Origin: Mixta tenebrionis
GTDB taxonomy: Bacteria > Pseudomonadota > Gammaproteobacteria > Enterobacterales > Enterobacteriaceae
Direction: 5' to 3'
Assembly (NCBI RefSeq): GCF_006517625.1
Contig: NZ_VHQI01000005.1
Location: 341-64,340 of the forward strand
DNA length: 64,000 nucleotides
The notes under the pieces are model-generated. The model ran no database searches. It was given only the letters and a program-made list of their open reading frames with translations, and was not told the origin of the DNA. The position numbers and the translations under genes were made by a program. Position 1 is the stretch's first letter. Each line of letters begins with the position of its first letter. Of this stretch, positions 1 through 8,791 are shown in pieces.

Positions 1-417
1 AAAGCGAACGGGATAATGGGTCCAGCGAAAACATTCGACTCTGAGCATGAGTGAGAAAAGCCAGGCCAGTAAAAAGGAAATGATGACGACGCCCGTACCA
101 AACCCCCAGAAAAAGAATTCCCGCTGATGACCAAGCAGGTATTCGCGTATCATCGTCGATGAAAAGTCAGTCACACTCCAGCAGCAAAGTACAAAAGCAC
201 TAAGAGCGGGACCAGTTAGAAAGCCTTTAACTGAATACCACTTATCCACTATTTCCATATAGCCTGAACTGAAATGGATTACGGCCGTATCATCCATAAC
301 GTTTCGATCGCCCAGATCGATCTTTTCACTCTGAATTAAGCGGTGATTTATTTCATCTTCTTTTAATACGGGTGAAGCCCGGTATTTATACTTAATTAGC
401 AATCCATCATAATCCAT
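1..417 (-). CDS. DUF6708-like membrane protein, possible T6SS immunity protein (3' end cut by window)
   Basis: The frame is open from an ATG at 417 to the window edge (139 codons seen). The N-terminal ~65 residues are polar and followed by two hydrophobic segments at about residues 67-85 and 101-121, then RWTHYPVRF, which I associate with the DUF6708 family found in vgrG islands. It starts 3 nt after the stop of the upstream effector gene, with GGAG just before it, so the two are almost certainly co-translated. A membrane protein directly after a pore-type effector is the usual position of an immunity protein; that role is inference from position. The C-terminus lies outside the window. Confidence 0.6.
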   Translation of the reverse strand, partial: MDYDGLLIKYKYRASPVLKEDEINHRLIQSEKIDLGDRNVMDDTAVIHFSSGYMEIVDKWYSVKGFLTGPALSAFVLCCWSVTDFSSTMIREYLLGHQREFFFWGFGTGVVIISFLLAWLFSLMLRVECFRWTHYPVRF

Positions 418-420
418 AAA

Positions 421-3042
421 TTACTCCACCTGCATAATATCTTTTAGACTCTGCATTTCTATCTGCATCGTTGGGTGTTTTTCAGGAGAAATACCTTCCG
501 GCGTAATTCCCCACATAGTTTTTTCCAGCCATTTTTGCAAATCATTAGTTTGTTTCCATGAAATATAAAATGCCGCAATTACTAATATACCAGCTGAAAT
601 CCAACTCAAAGCAAGGCCAATAGCTGGAGCACAAATTCCAAATCTCACAAGGAATTGTATACCTAAAGCTCTTCCGATATTAATCAGTGCATCACTTATC
701 CACATCCAGTTAATAAATGGTGCAACTGATAAATACAATCCCGATAATGCAGATGCACCATATGCAAAAGCCAGCCCCTTTCGATTATGGTTCCATTCTT
801 CACTTATATGGGCATAATCATAATACGCCGTCACAGCTCCCCCTGCAGCTCCAAGCCAACGTCCCGCTGTAGCAAACCATCCGGCAATTTTTTCTGCAGC
901 AGAACCAGAAAAAGCAGCGCCTAGTTTATTAAAGCGTATAATAGCCGTTTCTATTGTTCCAGCCGTTGTCCCCGTTAATGATAATGTACCTGCCCAGAAG
1001 CGATTTCTGGCCTCCTGCTGGCTTGCGGTAAGAGGTTTATGACTAAAATCCATACTTACCCATAGCGCCGCCGTTTGTAAAGCCATGGAAACAACACCAA
1101 GCGCCAGCGGCACACTCTGCCTTATCGAGCTAAAGCTGGCGTTAACATGATTTTGCCAGCGAGCGAACAGCAGCCTGTCAACCTCGGCCTCGGTACGCAA
1201 AGACTCTTGCAGGCGATAATTACGTTGGCTTTCAGGCAATGCAGCCAGTTTATCAAAAGCTTCCAAATCAATAGCGCCAATATAATTCCGCTCGCCGTTC
1301 CCGCTAAGAGGCAGACCATCAATTTTCAGACGACGTACTTCCCAGCGAACATACATACGTAAAACGTCTTCCGTTTTATCACCTGCAATGCCAGCGTTTC
1401 GGCCCATTACCCTGACAATATCCTCAACAAATTCAGCTTCTGTCGCCACCCGGGGTATAGGTATAAAGGCGCGCCGAACGCTGGCCGCCATTATACCAAA
1501 CAAACGATAGCTTAAACGGCTTTTGGCTGCCGTTTGCAAAAGATAAGAAACGCTACCGGTCAGATTACCCAAAAACGCGCCAAGGTAGCCTGCTCCTGCC
1601 TCATGCATTTGGCCCAGTGTATCCTTGAACGCATCGGCAAAAGAGCTCCATGGCTTATCCCATAAACTGCTTTTATCCTGAAAATAGGCTTCAAAGCGTT
1701 CTGAAAATTTATCCTGATTAAACACCAGCGCACGCATTAGAATATTATCATCATCGTCCGTTCTCTTTTTCAGCTGCTCGGTGAAATAGCGAAACGTCAA
1801 CGCTTTGTCCTGCATACCAGTAATGCAATAATTAACCGTTTGAATATAGTCGAATCCGCTCTCGATATCTGTTTTATCAAAGTTATATTTAAAGTAACCC
1901 GTAGTCAGTTCACTTTTGAACCATGCCAGATACATTTCAGTCGCGGGTATGACAACCGAGTCATCATAGCGCTTTGTTTCCTCGTTAAATTCTTTAACAA
2001 ACTGCTCAAGCTGTTTTTCATCGTAGTGCGCCGCGTAAGTTTGCCACTTTTCATGCACTATCCTTTGCAGGTTGCTATCCAGATAAGCATTACTTTGTTC
2101 TGCAAGTTCTGGTGATGGCAAGAGAGGTATGGCTCCACGTGTGTTAACTCCAAACTTATCCCTCATCGCCCTAAATTCAGTTTCTGAAATGACATCGCGA
2201 GCACACTGACGAGTCATTGCCTCCTTCATGCCCGTTATCGTAGAGGCAAGCACATATTTCCACAGGAATTTTTCATTGGCGTAAAGATCACGCACTACCT
2301 GATAGGACAGCAATGATGAAATTTCCTGTAAGACAGCAACCGGGTCCTGAAGAACTATTATAGCGCCACCGCCGGGCATTAACTGTTCAGCAGCCTGTAA
2401 TAAATTGGCGCTGGCAGCAGGAAGCGGCTGAAAAGATGATGCCGAATAAGCTGTCATTTCAGCATAAACGGATAGGGTATTATGTTCAGCGACGACATCG
2501 CTTAACCGGGAAATACCGATCAGATTTTCTCCCTGTCTGTTGTTAAGCCAGGCGTCCATATCAAACTTTTGCATCGTTTTCTGACGAACACCAAGATCTT
2601 CATGTTTTTTCCTGACCGCTGGCGTCCATTTATTTTCCGACCAGCCAAACCAGAATACACCGTTCTTCATGGGAGGGGGCATTATCGGCAAAGTCACCAG
2701 AGAAGCGCGAGCCAGCTCTTCTGGTTTGGTTATGCAGGGCTTCATTTCACCGCTTAACAAGCCTGGTGGTATATAACCAGAGCCAGGTAAAGGATAATAA
2801 TAGCCCTGTTTCGTTACATAATAATCCTGCCAGCGGTCGATCATCTCATCATAGACATGGAGATAGCCCTCCCTCAGTAAACGCCCCGTATAGGATGTCT
2901 TTCCACCAGGAACAATAGACGGATAAACATCTTCCGGCAAGTGAGGGAGTTTATCGTCCTTATCTGCAATGCCGGGACGTATTGGTAAAACAGGTAAACC
3001 ATAGCGACTGCAAAAACCACAACCCTGATTACTTTTTTCCAT
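421..3042 (-). CDS. T6SS effector with VasX-like N-terminal domain and C-terminal membrane segments
   Basis: About 873 residues. The N-terminus (CGFCSRYGLPVLPIRP, then a Tyr-rich segment ending in YGYYYPLP-like sequence) matches the toxin VasX N-terminal / BTH_I2691-type T6SS effector family. The last third has about five hydrophobic stretches, near residues 637-660, 685-700, 725-745, 752-780 and 799-827, as in membrane-depolarising effectors of the VasX type. I chose the ATG at 3042 (AAGGAA 9 nt upstream) over the ATG at 3099, which would overlap the preceding gene by 44 bp. It follows vgrG and a DUF4123 adaptor and precedes a small membrane protein, the layout of a VgrG-delivered effector with its immunity gene. 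Pore formation is inferred, not shown. Confidence 0.75.
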   Translation of the reverse strand: MEKSNQGCGFCSRYGLPVLPIRPGIADKDDKLPHLPEDVYPSIVPGGKTSYTGRLLREGYLHVYDEMIDRWQDYYVTKQGYYYPLPGSGYIPPGLLSGEMKPCITKPEELARASLVTLPIMPPPMKNGVFWFGWSENKWTPAVRKKHEDLGVRQKTMQKFDMDAWLNNRQGENLIGISRLSDVVAEHNTLSVYAEMTAYSASSFQPLPAASANLLQAAEQLMPGGGAIIVLQDPVAVLQEISSLLSYQVVRDLYANEKFLWKYVLASTITGMKEAMTRQCARDVISETEFRAMRDKFGVNTRGAIPLLPSPELAEQSNAYLDSNLQRIVHEKWQTYAAHYDEKQLEQFVKEFNEETKRYDDSVVIPATEMYLAWFKSELTTGYFKYNFDKTDIESGFDYIQTVNYCITGMQDKALTFRYFTEQLKKRTDDDDNILMRALVFNQDKFSERFEAYFQDKSSLWDKPWSSFADAFKDTLGQMHEAGAGYLGAFLGNLTGSVSYLLQTAAKSRLSYRLFGIMAASVRRAFIPIPRVATEAEFVEDIVRVMGRNAGIAGDKTEDVLRMYVRWEVRRLKIDGLPLSGNGERNYIGAIDLEAFDKLAALPESQRNYRLQESLRTEAEVDRLLFARWQNHVNASFSSIRQSVPLALGVVSMALQTAALWVSMDFSHKPLTASQQEARNRFWAGTLSLTGTTAGTIETAIIRFNKLGAAFSGSAAEKIAGWFATAGRWLGAAGGAVTAYYDYAHISEEWNHNRKGLAFAYGASALSGLYLSVAPFINWMWISDALINIGRALGIQFLVRFGICAPAIGLALSWISAGILVIAAFYISWKQTNDLQKWLEKTMWGITPEGISPEKHPTMQIEMQSLKDIMQVE

Positions 3043-3055
3043 CGTCACATTCCTT

Positions 3056-3907
3056 TCAACGTCCTGACTGAATAACGATCTCCTGCCATTGAATATCACT
3101 CAGGTTTCTTACTGTTCGGAAAAATATGCCCGGCTTATTATTTGCATATTTTAGCAAATTCTGGATTACAGGAGCGCGCCAAAAATCAGGCGAACGAGTT
3201 AAGGCACTACAGGCGAAAATAATTAAATCATCGTCGTGCTCAAGTCCCAAACCTCTGCCCTGATTTAATAATTTTTCGATCTCCCGACTGCATCGCTGGC
3301 GCTCCTGAATATTACTGACAATTTTCATTTCAGTTAATACGCTGTTTATCAAGCCAATATTTTGCAACCGGGAAAATGGCGGAGTATTGCCGCTTTCTGC
3401 GTCAGCAGAACCGCTTTGCGAGGAGCGATACTCTAAGCTATGCCATTGTCCTTCAATCCACAGAGTCCAGTGTGTGATTTGATTAACAGGAAGGAAAGCC
3501 ATTAACTCTTTCCATGTAAACATCCAGAAAAAGTGAATTAATACGCGCGGATCATAGTAACGAATGATATGATTTTGATGTTTTTCATTAGTAAAAAGCA
3601 TGGCTTTAATCAGCGAACTGCGAATCTCTTGCGCAGAGCAGTCGCTTCGAAATACTAACTTACATAGCGGAGGTACGTCTGAAGACGTCGCCTGTCCCAG
3701 CTGCTGCATCAGCGTTTGCCAACCATCCGCCTTCATCTCTTTTAGCGGCAGCAACCACGGATAGAGCGGAGCCTGAGGTTGCAGCATGGGTGAAACCATT
3801 TCCAGCACCGGCCACGATTTATCAATATCCGGATGCTGCATTCTGTCAATAATGGCAAAATCATGCTGGCCTAATGGCAGCGGATTTTTCAGGTAGTGTG
3901 GTTGCAT
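3056..3907 (-). CDS. DUF4123 domain protein, T6SS effector adaptor/chaperone
   Basis: 283 residues. The N-terminal half (HDFAIIDRMQHP..., PWLLPL, then a region ending in YYDPRVL) has the pattern of DUF4123 proteins, which act in the cytoplasm as adaptors loading a specific effector onto a VgrG tip. It lies 10 bp after vgrG and 13 bp before the VasX-like effector, so its cargo is presumably that effector. GAGGA precedes the ATG. The C-terminal ~110 residues are not recognised beyond being family-typical. The role is from family knowledge and position. Confidence 0.75.
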   Translation of the reverse strand: MQPHYLKNPLPLGQHDFAIIDRMQHPDIDKSWPVLEMVSPMLQPQAPLYPWLLPLKEMKADGWQTLMQQLGQATSSDVPPLCKLVFRSDCSAQEIRSSLIKAMLFTNEKHQNHIIRYYDPRVLIHFFWMFTWKELMAFLPVNQITHWTLWIEGQWHSLEYRSSQSGSADAESGNTPPFSRLQNIGLINSVLTEMKIVSNIQERQRCSREIEKLLNQGRGLGLEHDDDLIIFACSALTRSPDFWRAPVIQNLLKYANNKPGIFFRTVRNLSDIQWQEIVIQSGR

Positions 3908-3917
3908 CTTTGCGTCC

Positions 3918-6293
3918 TCACTTCAGCGGTACGGTAGCACTGCCCTGAATAAGCGCTTCAGACGCTGCATTTTCACAGGCGGTAAATTTAGGGAACGGAG
4001 CCTGCTGCATTGCAGGACCAGCATAATTAAAGTCAGCGCTCTTCACGTTAAACTCACCACCGGTGCCGTTCTCTATTTTTGTCGGGTCAATTGTCAGAAA
4101 AGAGCCACCGCATCGCAGCGTAATTTTCTTCTTAGCTGAAATGATAATTTCATCATCGGTACTGGCAACAGAAAGCGCTTTGGCAGCAATGATATCCATA
4201 CCATCACTCTGTGCCTGAATTTCAACCTTTCCTTTAGCTGCTACCAGTTTCATGCCTAATTCATGCACAAATGCAACAAAGCCTTTTTTAGCTGCCAGAA
4301 CCATGCGTTTGAGCGCACTGACCTCTGTATTACCACCAGCAGTAAATACTTGGTTATGGTTTGCGCTCAGCTGAATATGCTGAGGCGTGGACAGCGCTAT
4401 ACCTCCGGGCGCTCCGGCAACAATAACCGGCTCTTGAAACTGATCTACGCTTTGCTGCAAAAACTGTTGTTGGCTGTTCTCATCCAATCCATCAATTTTT
4501 GCCGTTATCAGTACATCAGACAGGGATTGCACCAACGCTAATGCATCAGCGAGCTGACGCTTAATTTCATCCATACTCAGTTGCTGCGCCATCGCCTTCG
4601 GTTGCGCCTGCGTAGTTAGCAGTAACCCTTTGCCGCCGCGAACAGCGATCCAGTCATCAGTTCGGAGTTCGGCCCCCTCGCCCCGCTGCTGCCGCTCGCT
4701 GTCCACCAGGTGGCCGAGGTTCAGTTGGCTTTTGCCGCCATATTCTGTGGAGACTTTGATATGTTCCTGGCCGCGGCTGTCGTCCAGACGTATTTTGTTA
4801 TTACTCGGCGTGCGCAGTACGTTGCGCTTGTAGTTACGGATAGTGACGTGATCCGGGTGGGCCGAATCATGCAGCACGCCGGCAATATAGGGACGATCCG
4901 GGTTGCCATCCTCAAAGCCTATCGCTACCTCGGTGCCCGCCAGCAGCGGCAAATGCAGGCCGTAAGTGTCGCCAGCATAGGGGCGCGCCTGGCGCACCCA
5001 CAGGCTTTCGAAGCCGGTTTCCCAGCTGTCGCGATCGAACAGCATATTGACGCGATAGCGCCCGTCTTTATCGATATGGCCGTAGGTATCATTTTCAGTG
5101 GTGCTGGTAACGCGTGCCGGAAGCGTACCCGCCATTAGCGGACGCTCGCCCGGCGCGGGGCGGAAGCCGTAATCGGTGCTGTCCGGGATGGCGTCGAAAT
5201 GGATTTCGAAACTTCTGTCACGTCGCGCATGGCTGTGCATATGGGTAATCACCACGCCCCTGGCGAAAACTTCCGTAACCTCCTGTCCGCCGCTGACCTG
5301 CAATATCTGGCCCGGCGCCAGGGTGGCGCAGCTGGTTATCCCCTTAAGCCGCGTTTGATCGTTCAGGTAGCGCTCATGGCGCAGTCGGGCGTAAAATGCG
5401 CCCGTTTCCGGCTGCGGGTAGCGCTCAGCGGCATTGCCCGCCGTCAGATAATTATCGGCGTAGTGATAGGCTTCGCCATAGGTGGTGGCATCGCTGCGGG
5501 AGACATCAGCCTGCGCATTCATCTCCGCCGTCGCCTGACGATAGTTATAGTCGCGGGTGCTGACCTGCTTCTCTACCACGCGGTGACGGCTCTCCATGCC
5601 CCATACCGATTCCACCCCCTCGTCGTGCTGCCCGGAAGGCGGCACCGAAGGCAGAGTTATCGCCGCTTCGTAACCCTGCCGACTGTCGCTGAACTCCACA
5701 ACGTCGATGTTGAGGCGCGTATCGGTAGTGAAACGAAACCAGATACCCACCTCGCCCAGCAGGCGAGTAATAAAGTGCAAATCGTCCTCGCCGTACTGCA
5801 TCACCTGCTCACGACGCGGGTACGTCTGACTCAGCGAAAAGAGAAAATCCTGGCCGCGCAGGCCGTGACGCTCGCGCAGGATTTTTTCCACAATCTGCGG
5901 TACTGACATATCCTGATAAATTGCGTTCTGATGCGAGCGATCGAGCAACGCCAGGCGCGGCTGCAGCGTCAGCGCGTAGCGGGTTTCATCCCTTGAGGTG
6001 CTGAGGCGCTCAAATCCGGTAACCACGCCCTGCATGACGCGCACCGGCTGCTGGATTTTAAGACCGAAACCCTGCGCTACCGGCGCCTGCAGCGTCAGGG
6101 AGGCGGGCTTCATCAGCATCGCCTCCCGGCTAATGGCGTGATCGGAGCTGGTAAATTCAATGCGATAACGAAACGGCTGGCTTAGCCGCTCTTCTCCCTC
6201 GAAGGCCAGCACGTCCAGTAGGGCGTGGCAGTCCCGCACCGCCAGCAGATGATGGCTGTGACTGAACCTTATGAAGGTAGGATTAGTATTCAT
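3918..6293 (-). CDS. vgrG: VgrG, T6SS spike protein (TssI)
   Basis: 791 residues. The protein shows the standard VgrG plan: a gp27-like base in the first ~370 residues (SQPFRYRIEF; VEKILRERHG; YGEDDLHFITRLL), a gp5-like OB fold (VWVRQARPYAGDTYG, AIGFEDGNPDRPYIAGVLHD at about 440-490), and a C-terminal beta-rich DUF2345 extension (GKSQLNLGH ... KGLLLTT). VgrG trimers cap the Hcp tube and carry effectors through the target envelope. Start at 6293 is set by GGAAGGAG 7 nt upstream; an in-frame ATG at 6362 has no such site. It is followed closely by the DUF4123 adaptor and effector genes. No extra enzymatic domain is visible at the C-terminus. Confidence 0.95.
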   Translation of the reverse strand: MNTNPTFIRFSHSHHLLAVRDCHALLDVLAFEGEERLSQPFRYRIEFTSSDHAISREAMLMKPASLTLQAPVAQGFGLKIQQPVRVMQGVVTGFERLSTSRDETRYALTLQPRLALLDRSHQNAIYQDMSVPQIVEKILRERHGLRGQDFLFSLSQTYPRREQVMQYGEDDLHFITRLLGEVGIWFRFTTDTRLNIDVVEFSDSRQGYEAAITLPSVPPSGQHDEGVESVWGMESRHRVVEKQVSTRDYNYRQATAEMNAQADVSRSDATTYGEAYHYADNYLTAGNAAERYPQPETGAFYARLRHERYLNDQTRLKGITSCATLAPGQILQVSGGQEVTEVFARGVVITHMHSHARRDRSFEIHFDAIPDSTDYGFRPAPGERPLMAGTLPARVTSTTENDTYGHIDKDGRYRVNMLFDRDSWETGFESLWVRQARPYAGDTYGLHLPLLAGTEVAIGFEDGNPDRPYIAGVLHDSAHPDHVTIRNYKRNVLRTPSNNKIRLDDSRGQEHIKVSTEYGGKSQLNLGHLVDSERQQRGEGAELRTDDWIAVRGGKGLLLTTQAQPKAMAQQLSMDEIKRQLADALALVQSLSDVLITAKIDGLDENSQQQFLQQSVDQFQEPVIVAGAPGGIALSTPQHIQLSANHNQVFTAGGNTEVSALKRMVLAAKKGFVAFVHELGMKLVAAKGKVEIQAQSDGMDIIAAKALSVASTDDEIIISAKKKITLRCGGSFLTIDPTKIENGTGGEFNVKSADFNYAGPAMQQAPFPKFTACENAASEALIQGSATVPLK

Positions 6294-6377
6294 GCGTTGT
6301 CTCCTTCCGTTGATGCTTCTCCGCCTGCAGGCAACCTGTGTCCTCTTCCCCTGCGGAGACAATCCTGGATTTTAGCT

Positions 6378-6416
6378 ACGCTACCGCCCATCGCTGTTAC
6401 CCAAGCGCATCAGGTC
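6378..6416. repeat. Copy 1 of a ~40-bp element shared with the clpV upstream region
   Basis: This stretch upstream of vgrG matches 17679-17718 upstream of clpV with one 1-nt gap and two mismatches over 40 positions (core ACGCTACCGCCC...TCGCTG...ACCCAAGCGCAT). The orientation relative to the downstream gene is the same. Function unknown; it may be a remnant of a shared intergenic region. Confidence 0.75.
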
Positions 6417-6437
6417 TGGTTGCCAATTGTGGCATCG

Positions 6438-8105
6438 TTATTCAGCGTCCGGCTCCTGACAGGCGTTCGCCTGCGGCACCAGACTGATTTCCACGCGCCG
6501 GTTCTTCGCCCTTCCTTCCGGCGTGTCATTGTCGGCAACCGGGCGGCTTTCGCCGTAGCCCTGCACCGCAAAGCAGCTTTCCGGCACGTCCCCGCTGTCG
6601 CGCATCCAGTCGCGCACCGCTTCGGCACGTTTCAGGGAGAGCGCCTGGTTTTTCTGCGTATTACCGGTGTTGTCGGTATGGCCCGCCACGACGATCAGCC
6701 AGCCGGGTTTCGCCTTAATGCCCAGCAGCGAATTTACCAGCAGCCGTGTTGAACCAGGCTTCAGCGCCGACTTACCGGAATCAAACAGCGACATGCTGTC
6801 GAGGCGTATGATAGACGGCGGCGCTTCCGGTTCAGGCTCCGGCGGTGGAGGAGGCGGCGGCGGAAGATAAGAGCGAATGGCCTCCAGCAGCGGCAATCGC
6901 AGGCGGCCGCCCTGATAGAGTCCCAACCCCAGCCGCAGCGGTTCGCCGTTGCGCGCCCAGTTATCCAGCTGCGCCGCATCCGCGCGCAACACCTTTACCG
7001 CCTCAGCTTTAGGCGCATAATCATCCATTGCGATATGGTTATAGTGCTGAATATCGAAGCTAAGACGGCGCAGCAGCTGACGGTTGTTCCAGCCACTGCT
7101 GCACAGGGCGACGATGGCGGCAAGCGTGAAAATAACCAACCCGTAACGCCATGCCCGCTGACGCGGCGTCAGCCCCTGCCCGCTGGGGAGCAGAGGAAAA
7201 ATAAAGTCAGGCAGCGGCGACGATAAGGCGGCTGTCGTATCAACCGGCTGCCAGCCAGCCACATTTTGTAGCGCGGTATGTTGCTGTAGCCAGACGGTCC
7301 AGAGCGATGCGCCTGAGGGCGCGGATAGCATCGGCCCCATTCCCCAGACGACGGCGGCGGGAAGCAGCGGTGGGATATCCGGGTTCTCATCAACAAATAC
7401 GCTGGAAACATGCTGCTGAAACCAGCTCATCAGAGAATTCATCAACGCCTGCTGCCGCATGGCGCTGGCGCCGCCGCCGGCGACCCAGGATGCTACCGGG
7501 CAAGGCGCGGCGCCGGCGCGCCAGAGCGCCGGATCCTCGCCTGATACCGCCGACTGCCAGAGCATCTCACTGATAATGGCGCTGCCCGCCAGGCCGCTCA
7601 GCACCAGCGGGACAGCCTGCCCGCTATCCCGACGCAGCTGGCTAATCTGCCAGCGCAGCGCCAGCAGGCGGCTGGTCAGGGTTTCCGTATCGCTGTGCCG
7701 CTGGGGAGATACCATCACCATTACCGCCAGCTGGCGTCCCCAGCCGGGGCGCAGCCACAGCAGCTGGCGCGCAACCGGTTCGATATCCAGATAGTTTTCT
7801 ACTCTGATCCAGCAGCCCTGGGTTACCGTCAGCACCGGCGTCTCATTCGGCCAGCTTTGCGGAACGTCGCCGCAGACCAGCACTATCGGCTGGCGATAGG
7901 CGGCGTCCGGCAAATTATCCAGGTTAACGGCGGGTTGATAGCTCTGACGGCGGCTGGCGACATAAGCAATTACCGCGATTAACGCCCAGATCGCCAGCGT
8001 CAGCAGCAGAGCGTTTAAGCGCGATAACGGCAGAAAGACCAGACAGACCACGGCTGACAGAAACGCGGCCCACAGCGCCAGCATATGCCGCTGCAGGGGA
8101 CTCAT
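6438..8105 (-). CDS. T6SS-associated OmpA-domain protein with N-terminal membrane segments
   Basis: 555 residues. Two hydrophobic segments at the N-terminus (about 9-49) and one near residue 320 are followed by a Pro/Glu linker (PPPPPPP, PEPEPEAPP at about 415-430) and a C-terminal OmpA/MotB-type peptidoglycan-binding domain with GHTDNTGN, a QGYGESRP motif and NRRVEI. In Erwinia/Enterobacter-type T6SS clusters such a protein follows DotU-type TssL and anchors the membrane complex to the cell wall. Its ATG overlaps the tssL stop by 4 nt (ATGA), so the two are translationally coupled. A 46-nt piece of its 3' end is present again at 18427-18472. Confidence 0.88.
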   Translation of the reverse strand: MSPLQRHMLALWAAFLSAVVCLVFLPLSRLNALLLTLAIWALIAVIAYVASRRQSYQPAVNLDNLPDAAYRQPIVLVCGDVPQSWPNETPVLTVTQGCWIRVENYLDIEPVARQLLWLRPGWGRQLAVMVMVSPQRHSDTETLTSRLLALRWQISQLRRDSGQAVPLVLSGLAGSAIISEMLWQSAVSGEDPALWRAGAAPCPVASWVAGGGASAMRQQALMNSLMSWFQQHVSSVFVDENPDIPPLLPAAVVWGMGPMLSAPSGASLWTVWLQQHTALQNVAGWQPVDTTAALSSPLPDFIFPLLPSGQGLTPRQRAWRYGLVIFTLAAIVALCSSGWNNRQLLRRLSFDIQHYNHIAMDDYAPKAEAVKVLRADAAQLDNWARNGEPLRLGLGLYQGGRLRLPLLEAIRSYLPPPPPPPPEPEPEAPPSIIRLDSMSLFDSGKSALKPGSTRLLVNSLLGIKAKPGWLIVVAGHTDNTGNTQKNQALSLKRAEAVRDWMRDSGDVPESCFAVQGYGESRPVADNDTPEGRAKNRRVEISLVPQANACQEPDAE

Positions 8106-8791
8106 TTCACCACCTCAGGCAGCAGCGTTAGCAGCATCCGATCGAGCCAGAGATCCAGCCCCCACCACAGCGCCGCCAGTACCAGCACGCTGAGGCCAAT
8201 ACGCGCTGGCCAGGAGGCGAAGCAGCCGCCCATGCCGCGTCCGGCCTGCGCCTGCGCCAGAACAGGCTGCTCCTGGGAATAGCTAAACGGCGGAACCTGC
8301 TCGCTAAGCGCCCTTACCAGCTTTTCACGTTCAGGCGCGTGCAGCGATCGATAGCCGCCAAGAAAGCCCAGCAGCATAACCCGGTGGAAACAGGTGACTA
8401 CCGCCGTTTCCGGCGCCGGCTCGCGCAGCACATCGCGCATACGATCGCACAGCGTGTCTCCAGCCTCGATGGTGCCGAGAAAGTGCCCCTGCAGCGGCAG
8501 GTTATACCACTGCACGCAGGCGTCATCCTGTACGCCGCGGCTTTTTACCGCCTCATCCAGCAGCGCGCATTGGGCGATAAGAATATGCTGACAGCCTGCC
8601 TCATCCAGCCCGGCTTGCCGCAGCGCTTTCTGTACGCGCTCCACATCGTCAACGCAGCGCTCCCACAGGATGCGGCCTTCGCCATCCTTAAACTCCGGCC
8701 CGTGACGCAGGCTGATAACCTGCAGCCAGGTATCCTGCAGCAGCGCATCGATATCTATAGACGCGGCGGTTCCGCGTTTGCTGTCACTCAT
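8102..8791 (-). CDS. tssL: TssL, DotU-family T6SS membrane-complex protein
   Basis: 229 residues, the usual length for short TssL. The protein is a mainly helical cytoplasmic domain with DotU-typical QCALLDEAV and WYNLPLQGHFLGT motifs and one C-terminal transmembrane segment (about residues 196-217). TssL is an inner-membrane protein that joins TssM and TssJ in the T6SS trans-envelope channel and contacts the baseplate via TssK. It lacks its own peptidoglycan-binding domain; the next gene supplies an OmpA domain. It overlaps tssK and the OmpA gene by 4 nt each (ATGA both times). Confidence 0.93.
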   Translation of the reverse strand: MSDSKRGTAASIDIDALLQDTWLQVISLRHGPEFKDGEGRILWERCVDDVERVQKALRQAGLDEAGCQHILIAQCALLDEAVKSRGVQDDACVQWYNLPLQGHFLGTIEAGDTLCDRMRDVLREPAPETAVVTCFHRVMLLGFLGGYRSLHAPEREKLVRALSEQVPPFSYSQEQPVLAQAQAGRGMGGCFASWPARIGLSVLVLAALWWGLDLWLDRMLLTLLPEVVK

